Part shown: piece by piece, positions 10,834-23,700 of the stretch
How positions within the stretch are numbered: position 1 is the first letter of the stretch
Layout: each line of letters begins with the position of its first letter
Assembly: GCA_028671895.1 (NCBI GenBank)
Contig: CM053799.1
Coordinates: 45,199,455-45,263,454 of the forward strand
Direction of reading: 5' to 3'
DNA from: Oenanthe sinensis
Taxonomy: Eukaryota; Streptophyta; Magnoliopsida; Apiales; Apiaceae
DNA length: 64,000 nucleotides
Notes under the pieces: generated by a model
What the model saw: the letters and a program-made list of their open reading frames with translations, nothing else
Database searches by the model: none
What the model was told of the DNA's origin: nothing
Program-made: the position numbers and the translations under genes

Positions 10834-11053
10834 CTGTGAAATTTGGGAACTATTGTAACACGGAGACATAAGTGTTACATTAGCTGTAAATTTGTGTTTC
10901 TTATTTCTCACGGTATTGCACAACTTACAACACTAGCTAACGTGGTGCTACATTAGCTATTCATAAAAAATTACAACTACTGAAGTGGCAGTGGGGCCCA
11001 CATGCAGGGTCCACCACTGCTGATGTGGTAGTGGGGTCACGCTGACGTGGTAC
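10834..11053. other. Repeat-like non-coding tail of an unidentified DNA element
   Basis: Richer in G and C than its surroundings. It repeats variants of GCTGAYGTGGTAGTGGGGTC (about 10980-11055) and of GTTACATTAGCTGT. Such phrases resemble subterminal or internal repeats of plant CACTA or Mutator elements, but no TIR was found. Its right edge is where homology to the gypsy RT stops. Confidence 0.4.
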
Positions 11054-11861
11054 TTAGGTCGGGATTGGCCTCAATGCCTCTTTTGGAGACCATCAGGCCT
11101 AGAAATTTTCCAGAACCTACACCAAAGGCACACTTGGCCGGGTTCAACATCATTTTGTGGGTTCTCAGAACTTTAAATGCCTCACTCAGGTGCTCAAGAT
11201 GATCGGTCTTGTCTAAGCTTTTGACTAACATGTCAACAAAATAGACCTCCATGGTATTACTGATGAGGTGCTTGAAAATTTTATTTACAAGTCTTTGATA
11301 CGTGGCTCCTGCTTTCTTAAGTCCAAAAGCCATAACCATATAACAAAAAACACCAAAGTCAGTGATGAATGATACCTTAGGGATGTCATCGGGGTGCATT
11401 TTAATTTGATTGTAGCCGCTGAATCCATCCATGAAGCTAAGCATCTCGTTCCCTGCCGTGACGTTTATTAACGTGTCTAACCTTGGCAATGAGAAACAGT
11501 CCTTAGGACATACATCGTTCAAATCAGTGAAGTCCACACACATTCTCCACTTCCCATTGCTCTTTTTGACCATTACTGGGTTGACCAGCCATTCAGGAAA
11601 TTGAATTTCTTCAATAAACGTAGCTTCTAACAATTTTTCTACTTTCTGCTTAATGGCCTCTTGTCTTTCGGGAGCAAAACTCATTTTCTTCTGCTTGACC
11701 GCTATCCTTCCAGGATTCATATTCAACCGATGTGTTATAAGCTCGGGGTCTATCCCTGGCATGTCGGCTGCTGTCCAGGTGAAAACATCCCTATTATCTT
11801 GCAAGAATTGAACCAACTGTTCTTTCAGGTCTTTGGGGAGTGAAGTCCCCACATATGTCAC
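11054..11861 (-). pseudogene. Ty3/gypsy reverse transcriptase, N-terminal part
   Basis: The open frame covers the RT fingers and palm: FPEWLVNPVMVKKSNGKWRM, VDFTDLN, the CPKD...PLPRLD-like motif and LSFMDGFSGYNQI. The YxDD box reads YFVD, because the first Asp is Val, so this copy should be catalytically dead. FGLKKAGATYQRLVN just before it is the usual palm motif, with Lys in place of Asn-type residues. Homology ends at GIEANPD, about 11054, and the last six residues before the stop come from unrelated DNA. It lies downstream of the protease part with a one-base frame change near 11905. Confidence 0.88.
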
Positions 11862-11884
11862 CTTTTCAGGATTTAGAGGATCTA

Positions 11885-12751
11885 AAGGAGCAGGCTCCAG
11901 GTCTTCCGCGGGATTACCCCTTCTCGGTCCCTGACATCCATGTCTTCAATAGGGAGGACCTGCCCCCTAGTGCCACTAGGCTTTAAGGCGGCCACATAAC
12001 AACTTCTAGCCATTTTTTGATCTCCTTTCTTTTCTCCCACTCCATTCCTAGTTGGGAATTTAAGCTTCAGAGGGTATGTAGAGGCTATCACCTTGAAGGC
12101 ATGCAGCCCAGTCCTGCCAAGAATCGCATTGTAGGTGGTGCTTGCCTTGATAACTAGGAAATTTAGCATCCGAGTAGACTATCGAGGTTCTTTACCCATA
12201 GTCATGGGTAGTTGTATAATTCCTTCTATCCGAGACTCCACTCCATTGAAACCATAGATAGGCATGTTGGAGAGGGTCAGCTGTGAATCGTTATACCGCA
12301 TCTTCACAAAGGCTTCATAAAATAGGATGTTTATAGATGATCCACCGTCTACCAAGACTCTCTTTACCGGAGAGTTTCTTATGACATGGGTGATCACCAA
12401 GGGATCATTATGGGGGAACCTTATCCCTTCTAAGTCAGAATTATTGAACGATAAAGAGACCTCAGTCCTTGCTCTCTTGGAAGGTTCTCCTACGATGCTC
12501 ATTACCTCTCGGGCATATGCCTTCCTGGAGTTTCGAGAGTTACCTGCCGTGGTGGGCCCTCCTGAGATTACATTGATCACAGGCCCTCGGGGTTGATTGT
12601 TTCTATCTTTGGGGTCAGAGTCCCTTCGTTTGTCGTTGTGACTCTTGTCATGTCTAGCACCCTCCTTGGTGTATTTTTCCAACTTTCCTCTTCTAATCAG
12701 AAACTCTACCTCATCTTTCAATTGATGACAATCATCAACGTCATGTCCCAC
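11885..12751 (-). pseudogene. Ty3/gypsy gag C terminus and aspartic protease
   Basis: In sense order: a zinc-knuckle remnant GHDVDDCHQLKDEVEFLIR (only the second half of the knuckle remains in this frame), a basic linker, then the protease with VLVDGGSSINILFY in place of the usual DSGSS, and the flap-side phrase STTYNAILGRTGLHAFKVI. One in-frame stop (TAG, near 12179) separates MGKEPR from STRMLNFLV, and a one-base shift near 11905 breaks the link to RT. The protease cleaves the gag-pol polyprotein in live relatives; this copy cannot be made whole. Confidence 0.8.
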
Positions 12752-14309
12752 ATCCCTATGGAATCGGCAGTACCGTTCTTATTTCTTTTTTCAGGATCAG
12801 TCCTTAGTGGTTTCGGCCATCGAAGGTCTTTACCCTTCTCAATGTCCATCAGTATTTAGCTATGGGCAGTATTTAGCCTCGCATACTCTGTGAACCTGGA
12901 TCCTCCCTTCTTTTTGGAGTCATTAACATCATCATTCTTTGCATACTTGGTATCAATAGTATACTCAGTATCGCTGGGTCATTTTTTAGAGTAGGTGTTC
13001 AAGGCTTGAAACCCTTGGGCTTTTCTCTTACTTTCCTCGGCCTTGATATACTTTCCAGCTCTCTCCTAGAACTTATTCATACTCTTAGGGGCCCTCTTGG
13101 CTAACGATCTCTTGAAATTTTTGTCAGAAGTCCCTTGCTGCAAGGCTATCATAGCTACTTTCTGGTCTAAATCAGGGACCTTCAAGGCTTCCTTTGTGAA
13201 CCTGTTCATATAATCCCTCAATGCTCATTCTTCCCCTGATGCATGTTCATTAGTGAAGTTGAGCTCTTCTCATGAGTCTTACTGCTGATGAATTATCCAA
13301 TGAAGGCCCTGCTCAGATTCTTGAATGACCCAACAGAGTTTGGTGGTAGACGACTGAACCACTGCTGAGCCATACCACTCAGGGTTTGGGGGAACTCCCT
13401 ATACTTGATGGCGTTATTTACGGGTTGCATCAACAGTGCATTAGAGAAAGTGAGAACATGAATTGAGGGATCCCCCATTCCATCATAGGCCCTAATTATA
13501 GGCATCTTAAACTTCATTGATATCTTCTCGTTCATGATACTTTCAGTGAAATGGGGAGTAGGATCATCAGGATCTCCAAGTGATAACAGGTCTTAGGGGT
13601 CAGTCTTAACATAACTCGCCCTTATCTGCCTCATAGTTGGGGGATCATCCAAATCTATCACAGATGCGTTTCTTATCGATCCTCCAGCACCTTCAATTCT
13701 GGGGCGTTGTCGTCTTGATAACGCTCTCTCCAGGTCCTTTCTCAGTCGCTGGGCTTCGACTTCATGAGCGTGTATCCTATCTTGAAGGCTCAGGGAGTTA
13801 TTATCACGAGGCCCTCGGGGCTGGGTACTCCTCCCTTCAAGGGGCTCCTTGCCGGGTCGCCTCCTTCGTGGGTTATATCCTCGTCAAAGGAGTCCTCGTC
13901 GTCCGTAGAGTAAGGTCCAGAGAAGTCACGACTTCTAGGTTGTGAGATATAGTGGGGCAATAACCCTTATTCATAAGGGGGATCGTAGTTTCTTGGGAGC
14001 CCATAATGAGGGTCAGATGTTATGACAGATGATATCTGCAAAGTAGGAGGAGCAATAAAAGTTGTACGATGGGGAGGAATTTCCTGGACTGGAGGAACCA
14101 CAGCATGGATGGACACGTCAAGGTTGGAAGGATTAACAACGACGCTTAAGGGTCTGGCACGCCGAGTGATTGCTTCAGGGTCCTCAACGGAAGTGGTAGG
14201 AACAGTAGTTCCTTGCTCTTGCATCACAGCAGGGGGAATCATTGGTGTCAACAGTGGTGTGAGGGATCTCTCCTTCGAGGGTGCTCACGGTTCTACGTGT
14301 TCTTGCCAT
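12752..14309 (-). pseudogene. Ty3/gypsy gag, decayed
   Basis: ATG at 14309 begins MARTRRTVSTLEGE, 20-25 bases after the primer site. The frame soon shifts to the Pro/Val-rich N-terminal region at 14251-13967. The capsid core is recognisable at 13535-13293 as AYDGMGDPSIHVLTF and MAQQWFSRLPPNSVGSF, the retrotransposon-gag signature of matrix/capsid proteins. Between these blocks the frame is broken several times. It would have formed the particle shell. Confidence 0.78.
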
Positions 14310-14327
14310 GGTTGTTATTTGTTTTCC

Positions 14328-14342
14328 ACAGAAGGCGCCAAA
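14328..14342 (-). other. Primer binding site of gypsy element G
   Basis: The minus strand reads TTTGGCGCCTTCTGT directly after the LTR. TGGCGCC with this context is the usual tRNA-Arg-type primer site of Tat-lineage gypsy elements. Confidence 0.7.
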
Positions 14343-14950
14343 TGTTACGGATTAAAAATGAGATGTATTTAATACATAATTAATGCAAGGGTTTGGGAGA
14401 GCTTCGAGCTTCTATGGCTGCACTAACGTTTCGTGACTATCTCGGGTCCTCATTAACTTCCTACGTATCTCAATATGTGTGAAAATCAAACTAAAAATGT
14501 AGTTCTAATGTTGAGGGGTTAGGCCCTTTATATAGGCACACGAGAGCCTTGGAATCAGATTAGAAGTAGGAGACTTGGTGGCCAAGTCTCCTAGTGATAA
14601 GGTTGTCTAAACCTACTAAGAATGAGGGTCCTCGTGGGACTCTTCCCACATTTGGGTTTCTAGATCCTTCTAGGATTAGGGCCTTCAACATGCTTCTCGG
14701 GCCTTTATTGAGCCCTTATTAATCAATTACGAAATTAATTAATAATAGAGCTTACAGGGCCTATGGCTTCAACAGAGCTTGTGGGCTGAATTTATAAATC
14801 CAGTTGATTCTTGGATTACAAATCCAGTTGATCCTAGGATTTATTTTCCTAGTTCGTTTCGAGGGCCCAAGCCTTTGGACCATACCAGGTCTAATTAATG
14901 AAATAATAAATGCTATATTTATTATTTCCTTAGGGCTATTTTTACCCACA
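14343..14950 (-). repeat. 5' LTR of gypsy element G, 608 bp
   Basis: On the minus strand it starts TGTGGGTAAAA and ends CGTAACA just before the primer site. A TATA box (TATATAAA) sits at 14527-14534. The outer edge was placed where homology to the copia gag of E1 resumes. A shorter LTR ending at 14757 (TGTAAGC) is possible but leaves 190 bp unexplained. Confidence 0.7.
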
Positions 14951-14955
14951 TCACC

Positions 14956-15069
14956 AGGGTAGAGTGGGTTGGCTATTTTTATGAATAACATCATCTTTCT
15001 TTTCCAAAGATTGTAGTGTTCTTTGTCAAATATGGGTATTTTTATGCTGCTTACTTTCTGTGCACTCAT
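14956..15069 (-). pseudogene. Copia E1 gag N terminus
   Basis: ATG at 15069. The first 38 residues begin MSAQKVSSIKIPIFDKEHYN and continue LWKRKMMLFIKIANPLYPG, the N-terminal motif of Sirevirus-like gag (compare E2 at 26547 and C at 49517). After PLYPG the frame enters the gypsy LTR. Confidence 0.85.
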
Positions 15070-15120
15070 GTTTAGATCTTTTCAGGTTATGTATATCTAA
15101 CTTGCCGCTCTGATACCAGT

Positions 15121-16313
15121 TGTTAAACAGTATGAGTGTTGCAAAAGGGGGGTTGAATACAACTTGATAATTTATCACTTATCTTGCTAACAACAAACAA
15201 GAAGTAATAAAGTCAAACAACAAATGCAAACAACATAAAGCAATTAAATGAAGAAATGTATTTAACAACAAAAATTAATTTTATTAATTTTTGTTTTGCT
15301 ACAACTGACTGTAAGATGTTTCCAGTTTCAATAGATATAATAACAAGAGATTGCTAGTGTTTCTATGCTTGAGAAAAGTTCAGCTCAGTTGCATAAGGGA
15401 AAATATTTATGAGATATATGTAGTAATACTAAAACACATATCCCACTTACAAGTTTACTTTCCCTTGTTCATAGGACAATGCTTGAAATAGAAACTTCAC
15501 TTTTCCTATTCAAATTTTTATTCATTCCATTTGTAGATAAAGTTGCTCTGAGAAGATTTGATATTATTGAATCCTTGAGCACGCTTTATCTTTTTATTTG
15601 CTTTTTCTCAAGTTGCATTAGTAGACTTGGCAGACTAGGTAGAATTGTCAAGATCAATATGTGAATTAACATTACCTAGTCTGTCTTTTGCTACTTGAGA
15701 CAGATTGTCAGCTTCACCAAAAGGTTACTGTCAACCTTTAGCTTCTCTTTGGTGACAACATCTTTGAATCCGCATACTTTACTGTAAACTTGACACAGTC
15801 TTCTAAAACATGCTGTCGTCCAAAAGTACTTTCAACTATCTTCGTTAAACATGCTATCAATTATCTCCGCCAAAGTTGCTGTCAGTAATACTTGCTGTCT
15901 TCGAATCTTCATTCTCCGCCAAGTTTACTGTCAAGGAAATAGTTGCTGTCAGTAATACTTTCTGTCTTTGAATCTTCATTCTCTGCCAAGTTTATGTCAA
16001 GGAATAGTTGCTGTCAGTTGTTTCAAAAGGTGTTGTCACTTGAATATGCTATCGTAGGCTTCAGTTTGTAGAATGTTACTTCAAATTTGATCCATGCTGT
16101 GCATGAACACTTTGTGAATTTCTACTTCATAGATCATTTATTAAATTTTTATAAGATAGTAACTATTGATACTTACTGTCACCTACTTGGCTTTTTGTAC
16201 ATATTATTACAAGTGACATTTAAACAGACTGTCAATATGTATATGACAATATGTTTTACTTAGTTAATTTCTAATTAATCTAAGTAAGATATGAGTTAAT
16301 TAAAATGTTAACA
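15121..16313 (-). repeat. LTR of copia E1, 1193 bp, with TGTCAGTAA-rich U3
   Basis: Ends are TGTTAA and TTAACA. Next to the primer site it carries AAGGGGGGTTGAATAC (15145-15160), shared by all copia LTRs in the window. The U3 half (about 15690-16240) holds many copies of the word TGCTGTCAGTAA / TTACTGTCA. The AT-rich TATA candidate near 15395-15415 is weak. Confidence 0.82.
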
Positions 16314-19300
16314 CCACAATCCCTAACAACCCCATATGAGTAAACCACAATCTCAGGTTCTTCAGTATCAATAAAATCCAAGGGATGAGTTTTGATGAAC
16401 TCTATTAGTACCAAGAATTTCCTGATCAGAATTCTCCTAAAGACTTGAGTCCTAATGTGTGAGCCCTTGATGACAAGAAACGTCTTTCTGACCATAAAGA
16501 AATTTTCCTCCTTCAATTCATGCCCCATCACTTGAACTTCCCCAGTGGAATAGTAAACATTTACCCTTCTTAGAGAATTAAACTCAGTCCATTCAACAAC
16601 CACCTTAGAGATTGATTCTGCCTTTGACTCAGCAAGTTTTTAATTATAGGCATTCTCACATCCAAGCATTCTTCATGAAGTACTTCTGTTGTCAACTTCC
16701 ATTGTTTCCTGCTAGGCTTCGTGCTTGACTGTGGCCTTGTTCTTTCAGCCTTTTCCTTTCTGTATTTTTTAGATAAAGTAACTTTCCTTGACAGTAACTC
16801 TTCCCTCACTTCTTTTGACAATGACTTTAAAGTTATTTTCAGTACAGGTTTGACAACAGGTTCAGGCTCCTTGATAGCAAACTCCACCTTATTCCTCCCG
16901 AGAGTAACTTTCTTGAAATCATCTTCTTTGTCGGCCTTAAATACAAGAACCACAACCTTCATAACTCTTCATTCAATCACACCAACTATTTTCTCATCTT
17001 CTCCATCCTTATCACCAGTTCCAGAGGTCCCTGCATCACCATTATTATTGTTGGACTTGGAACTATCTGCACCTCCATCAGACTTTTCATCATCATCACT
17101 ATCTTTTCTTCCTTCATCTTTCTTCTCTGTCTTCCTTAATTTCTTTTCTTCCAACCTCCTTAACTCCTCAGCCAACACCCTTATTACTTCACTTCTCTTT
17201 TTAGTTCTTGGCAGTTGGTTGAAGTAGTTAAAAGCTTTTTCTTTACTAACCTAGTCCTACACAAACTGACCTTGTCCAAGTTCATTAATCTATACTTCCC
17301 ATCTGTTGACTACTGAACTTGATACAAAGGGGATTGACAGTAACCTCAAGTAGTTTTTCAACCACCATTCCTTGCAGGATTCTCTTCAAATTTTCATTGA
17401 GCCAGGACTTGTCTATCTTGATTTTGAGCTTGATGGCTTCAATTACTACAATCTCCTGCCTGCTCAAGTACCCCATGCTAATATACCAACTGAATCCACC
17501 CTCAGTCCTAACAAAGATTACCCATTTGTTGCTCTAAGAGAATTTATCCTATCATTGGAGCTAGCATCCAAGAACAACATGCTGTTCTCATTTTCATCCA
17601 CCATTAGTAGAGATGCTTCTTCATCATTTAAGTCCTCCTTCTCTTCAATTATAAAATCATCAGAATCTTCCTGAAACACCTTATCCTTTCCTTTCCCAGC
17701 TACATGAACAACGGCCTTCACAACTCCCTCCCTGATCATAATTCCTTTCTCCACCTTATTTCCTCCAAGCTTATCAGCCATCTCAGTAGCCACCTTGGAC
17801 AACAATGCCAATTGGCCCTCCCCCTGAGATGTAGCTTGAGTTTCCTTATAAATCCTTTCAACTTTCTCAGCCACAAACACTTCACCAACCTCCTTCTCCC
17901 CCTTATTTGAGTTGGCAGCTGCAAGGATTATGAATTGAGTCTTCATCTCCTTCAATTTAGAAAACACAACCTAGAAGCCATCATTCATATATCTCTCAAA
18001 GTTCTCCATCTTGGTTATCAGCTTAACTTGATTTCTCCCCATAGTTGCCACTTGCTTGTATAACTTTGACACCATCCTGGAAAGGGATTTCAACCTTCCA
18101 TCAGCTTATTTAGAACTAGATTTTGGGGTTGGGGTGCTCACACATGTTGGTTTTTTTCGAATGATCTTATCATCCCTCACCCTCTTACACTCAGGGCCTA
18201 GTGCCCTGATTTTTTAGTGCCCTCTTTTATTTTATGGCCATGCTCAAGACCCTCTCCTTTTGCCAGGGTCTTTCCCCACCTCTCAATTTTTTTAATCTCA
18301 GTTCTCTATTTTCTTTTACACTTATTCTTTTTCACACGCTCATTCATCCTAGGTGCAAGGATCTGAGTAGGTACATCTTGCACTATGGGTTTAGATTTTA
18401 CCTTCATGATAGATGAGATATGAGTGAAATCACTATCTTGATGTGTTTCAGGTTCTTAAGAGTTGCTGTCAGGATTAAGAGTGTTGACATCATCTTCAGC
18501 TTCAAAGTTACTGTCAATAGGAGTGTTGATTGTAACTGTGTCATTAATAGCAACAAAGGTTGTGACAACATCTTTACCCAATGGAGTGACAGTGTCTTCC
18601 ACCCTTTGAGTGAAAGGTTCTTATGTACTGCCAAAGAGAGACTACATGATAGGCTGCTGCCCCAAATCAAAATGAGATGCATCATATTGAAATGAAGATT
18701 TCTCCCTGTACTAAAAAAAGTGTGTGTATATGCAAGTGGAGACACATGTTAAGTGAATTCAACATGGGGTGCAGACTCTATACAAGGTGTCATGGGAGAC
18801 TAGCCAACTATAATAGATGCTCCCTGTTGAGATGGGACACCTAGAAATGTGTTATTGTCTGTTTGGAGTTCTGTTCCCTTTCGAGAGGACACAAACTAGG
18901 TGACAGAGGTTAATGTCATTGACTTCTTCTTCTTAGGCACACCAGGACCCTCTATGGGTTCATTGACATTTCCATCTTTATTTGCTGCACTTTTTGCAGT
19001 TACTCCCTCAATAACTTTAGACACTATTTCTAACCTAAAGGTTGATGATCTCTTCTTTGTAGAAACCTGATCCTTTTGAGAGGAAACAGATTCTTGGTTG
19101 ACAACCCTAGACTGTTTGGAATCTCTAACAGACTTGAAAGGTTGTGAGTGTCAGTTAGGAATTGAGAGGTCAACTCCATTCTCATCACTCAAAGAAAAGA
19201 TAGAAAAATCTCCCACAATTCTTAAATTGAGTGAGTTTATTATAGACCTCATGTGGTCAGTAATAAACAAACCAAACTCAGAATTGAGAGGTTTGTGGGA

Positions 19301-19993
19301 AAGTATGGAGTAAGTGTTTTTCTTTAAAGTGAAGGATTCCATACATTGTACACTATCTAGATTAATTATGTCTATAACAGAATTAATGATAAGCATAAAG
19401 AATCGATGATAGTATATTACCGGTCTCCTGCTTTCCTTCTTTCCAAGCACCAGCTTAAATAAAGGCATCAAGAGCTTTCAAATAGTAATTCTGTAATCAT
19501 GCACCATGGAGTGTACAATCTTCCTGATGTAGGCCGAGACCTCATTTCAGCCGTTGATTTTACTAAACATGGCTCGAGTGACATCATCCATTATAATGCT
19601 CCACTCTTTGACAAGATATTTCCTATCCATCCCCTCTAATAGATACCATTCTTTTGAGTTTGGGCTTATCTTGGGTCCAGTGTACCCAATCATTTTAAAG
19701 AACTTGGCTAACTGAGAATCATTAGCAGGAACCTCAAATTGTGAACCTTATTCAGCTTCAACATAAAGAGAAACATTGATGTGGGTTGAGTCGATGGTGT
19801 AAGATGTGTTATTGATTTGAAAGGTTATAGTACTGGTATCCTGCTCCCCCTCACATGTTGTAGAGGTCCACATCTGCGATAACCTTGGAATCTCCAGCAT
19901 CGGGCTCTCAGTTAGAGCATGCGACAAGAATGAGTTATTCATGAAGCCAATAAAGGGCTTGAAGGCTTCTTCTGCTTCACTCACGGTAGCCAT
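16314..19993 (-). pseudogene. Additional (env-like) ORF of copia E2, decayed
   Basis: Starts MATVSEAEEAFKPFIGF at 19993. Parts recognisable by likeness to the E4 additional ORF are KEWSIIMDDVTRAMFSK (about 19590), VIYYHRFFMLIINSVID (about 19400) and a Ser/Lys-rich tail. The C-terminal half (17967-16314) is charged and low in complexity: a Glu/Lys-rich helix region, an Asp/Ser-rich acidic stretch (17178-16969) and a final block ending in VVYSYGVVRDCG at the E1 edge. Many stops and shifts break it. Known: Sireviruses carry an extra ORF between pol and the 3' LTR, often called envelope-like, of unproven function. The plus-strand frame at 16721-17227 is only its antisense. Confidence 0.6.
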
Positions 19994-20744
19994 AGTGGTG
20001 AAGTTGGTTTGGGCAAGAGTACAAACAATTTAAGGTCAAAATATGGTTGGTGAAGAATGAATGGTTAAGAAATTTAGAGAGGAAGAGAAAGAAGAAGATG
20101 AAGTTGCAGAGAGAGAATTAGAGATTTTAGAGCGTTTGAGAGTACAAGAGTTTTAGAAGAAGTAAAGAGTGAGTGTGAATTTATTGATTGTATTTATATG
20201 AAGTGAAAAAGAAACTGTCAAGAAAGAATGTTAATCGATTAAATTGAAAGTTGTATCCTTAATCCATTCCTTTTGACAGTAACTCCTGCACTAGAAATTA
20301 CAAACACTCTTGACAGTAACATTAGCGGTTAGAAAATAAATTAATAAATAACAAACCCTAGTATAACTATTGACAACATGTTATGCAGGGATTTTGGAAA
20401 ACTATACTATCAATGAATACTGACAGTAAGTTATTGACCGTAAGTTTCAGTCCCGCATACTATACTGCAAGGCTCTTTCAACTGATTGACAGTAACTTAT
20501 CACAATATGACAGTATAGATAAAATATACTATCAAGACACTTGACAGTACTTTTTATTAAAACCATATGATATAAATTACTTAAAAACAAATTAGTTAAC
20601 CTCTCAGTGAAATTTCATCTGTGCAACCATTGTGATAGAAATCAAAACACCTTAACATGCCATTAATTCACAATGAATTTTAGTTAACTAATATTTTGTT
20701 CACTAGAAATAACTTACAATAGAGTTTCATTAACATGATAAATT
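19994..20744 (-). other. E2 spacer between pol and the additional ORF
   Basis: Non-coding. From about 20210 to 20560 it carries eight or so copies of TTGACAGTAA or close variants in either orientation, the same word that fills the E1-type U3 and the E2 gag. Confidence 0.65.
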
Positions 20745-23700
20745 TTACATACCCAATTCACTCACTAGCCTGTTGAATGTCTTTTCATCCAATGGTTTGG
20801 TGAATATATCTGCAAGTTACTTCTCCGTGGGCACATAAATTAGCTTGATTGTGCCTTGCTCCGCATGCTTTCTAATTAAGTGATATCTGATGTCAATGTG
20901 CTTAGTCTTGGAGTGTTGAACAGGATTTTCAGAAATGGCTATTGCACCAGTGTTGTCACAGAAGATAGGAATCCCTTGCAATGCCAAGCCATAATCCAAA
21001 AGTTGATTCCTCATCCAAAGTAATTGAGCACAACAACTACCAACTGCAATGTATTCACCCTCAACAGTTGAATTTGACACATAATGTTGCTTCTTACTAA
21101 ACCATAAAACCAATCTTTCTTCCAGAAATCTTTCTTCCTGCTGTACTCTTTCTATCAATTCTACATCCAGTATAGTCTGAATCTGAGTAGCAAACAAAGT
21201 CAAAACCAGATTCTTTAGGATACCAAAGGCCTAAATCTTGAGTGCCTTTCAGGTATCTAAAGATTCTTTTAACTTCCATTAAATGTGACTCTTTTGGATC
21301 AGACTAAAACCTTCCACACAGACATGTAGCAAACCTGATGTCAGGCCTGCTAGCATTTAGATAGAAGAGAGAACCAATCATTCTTCTATACATCTTATTG
21401 TCCACCTTCTTTCCTTTTGAAACCTTGTCTAGTTGAGTTGCTGTTGAGATTGGGGTCTTTGCAGGTGATGAGTCTTCCATATCAAATCTTTTCAACACAT
21501 CTTTGAAATATTTAGTTTGGCAAATGAATATTTCATCTTCCTTTTGATAGACTTGAAGTCCAAGAAAGAATACTAATTCACCCATCATACTCATCTCATA
21601 TTTATTCTACATTAATTCAGAGAATTTCTTGTAAAGTTCTTTATTTATTGAGCCAAAGATGATGTCATATACATAAATTTGAACTAGAATGATATCTTTT
21701 CCATGCTTTTTATAGAACAGAGTCTTGTCCACAATCCCTCTTCTGAAATTGTTCTCAAGGAGAAACTTGGAAATGGTATCTTACCCTTGGAGTCTGCTTT
21801 AGACCATACAAATCTTTGAGAAGTCTATAAACAAAATTTTGTATCTTTGGATCTTCAAAGCCTGGTAGTTGTTCAATATAAACTTCTTCTTCTAGTTCTC
21901 CATTTAGGAAGGTACTTTTAACATCCATTTGAAATACTTTGAAGTTGCTGAATGCAGCAAAAGCCAAGAAAATTCTTATGGAAAAATGTGCAAATGTTTC
22001 ATCATAATCAATTTCTTCCTGTTGACAGTAACCTTTTACTACCAACCTTGCTTTATTTCTGGTTACAACTCCACTATTATCCATCTTGTTTCTGAAGACC
22101 TACTTAGTACTAAATATAGACTTGTTCTTTGGTCTTGGTACAAATTCCCATACACAGCTTCTCTCAAACTGGTTGAGTTCTTCTTGCATATCATTTATCC
22201 AATATGGATCAAGTAGTGCTTCATCTAGAGCTTTAGGCTCAATTTGAGATAGGAAGAAGGAGTACATGCATGCATTTGCCACATTTCTTCTAGTCTTGAC
22301 TCCTGTTCCTGGATCACCAATAATTAAATCATTTGTGTGATCCCTGTTCCACTTTGTTTCTCTAAGTGAATCACTAGAATCTTCTGTACTTTATTGATTG
22401 ATAGCATATCTTGTTCTTGTACTGTTGACAACATCAATTTCTTCAAGTCTACTATCTATGGGAACATTCCTAGAGAAATCTATTGTTTGAGCAGTTCCTT
22501 CATTATCTTCAGATTGATTATGAACCTTAGTTGGACTAAAAATTGTTTGTTCAACTCTTGGTGATTCTTCATCATCAATATCTTTCAAATAACCTTGATT
22601 CTCAAATGCTAAGGACTCTGATTCTTGACTTCCATCAACACAAGAAACTTGGTTTAATCAAATATGACATTTACACTTTCATCCACAACCTTGTGATCAA
22701 TGATATAAACTATATATGCTGTTTTTTCAATTCTATATCATATGAATATTCCTTCATATGTTTTAGTATCAAACTTCCCTTTGACATTTGTTGAGTCTTT
22801 CATGATATACATTTTCTTCCAAACGCATGAAAGTACTTAACAGTAGGTTTCTTTCCTGTCAGCAACTCGTAGGGTATTTTTCTAAAAACTTTTTAATCAC
22901 AGTCCTGTTTTGAGTATAACAGGCTGTATTAATAGCTTCACCCCAGAAATAAGTAGGAAGTTTAGCTTTACTCAACATGGTTCTTGCAGCCTCAATGAGA
23001 GTTCTATTTTTCCTTTCCACAACACCATTTTGTTGAGGTGTCCTTAGTGCATAATTTTTTTTAGTAATGCTATTGTCTTTGTAGAAATCAATCATGATAG
23101 TATTTTTGAATTCAGTACCATTGTAACTTCTCAAGGTTTGGACTTTGAACTTCAGATTCTTATCAAAGACTCTTATTAGTTCAATAATTTCTTGTGCAGC
23201 TTCATCCTTAGTTTCCAGGAACCTCATCCAAGTGTATCTTGAAAAATCATCAACCATCACAAGGACATATCTTTTCTTTGCTAGTGACTGCACATTCACA
23301 GAACCAAATAAGTCCAAATGAATAAGTTAAAAAGCTTCATTTATTGAACCACTAGGAGTGCTTTTGTGAATAGTTCTCCTTAGTTTCTTTTATGACAATC
23401 TTCACACAATCCTTCTTGACAGAATTTAAGGTGAGGAAGGCCTTTCACTAATTCTCTCTTCATCAAATAATTCATAGCTTTAAAATTTAAGTGAGAGAGC
23501 TTCTTGTGCCACAAGCAACTCTCAGAAGATGAAGTTTTATTGTAGAAATATTAGATTTTGTCTTTTCTTAATGAATCAAGGTCAATAATGAATAGGCTCC
23601 CTTTCCTTGATTCTTGAAGAGCTTCTTCTCCTATCTTTTTGTTGACAATTGAGCATCTGTTTTGATCAAATCTAACTTTGAAACCTTTTTCACAAAATTG

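Larger units (their letters stand above)
11054..14950 (-). mobile_element. Ty3/gypsy element G (Tat-like), 5' LTR to RT, truncated
   Basis: In sense (minus) order: LTR 14950-14343, primer site beginning TTTGGCGCC, gag, protease, then RT up to about 11054. RNase H, integrase and the 3' LTR are missing. The Arg-tRNA-type primer site and the RT wording (MPGIDPE..THRLNMNP) fit the Tat/Ogre-Retand side of Ty3/gypsy. The element sits within the gag start of copia element E1. The proposed insertion flank, TCACC at 14951-14955, cannot be tested because the other end is gone. Confidence 0.85.
14956..16313 (-). mobile_element. Copia element E1: LTR, PBS and gag start only
   Basis: In sense order: LTR (16313-15121), tRNA-Met primer site (15118-15107), and the first part of gag, broken by gypsy element G at 14955. 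The rest of E1 is not found on the far side of G. Its outer LTR edge at 16313 interrupts the additional ORF of E2. The LTR is of the same family as the E2 LTR but clearly diverged from it. Confidence 0.82.

Noticed and set aside
15121..16313. E1 LTR as the 3' LTR of E2
   Set aside because: A primer site and gag start follow it directly on the inner side and no purine tract precedes it, so it is the 5' LTR of a separate element; a tandem shared LTR cannot be wholly excluded.
16721..17227. 168-codon Ser/Leu-rich frame on the plus strand
   Set aside because: Antisense of the Lys/Glu-rich additional ORF of E2; the Ser/Leu bias is just the complement of the acidic-basic stretch.
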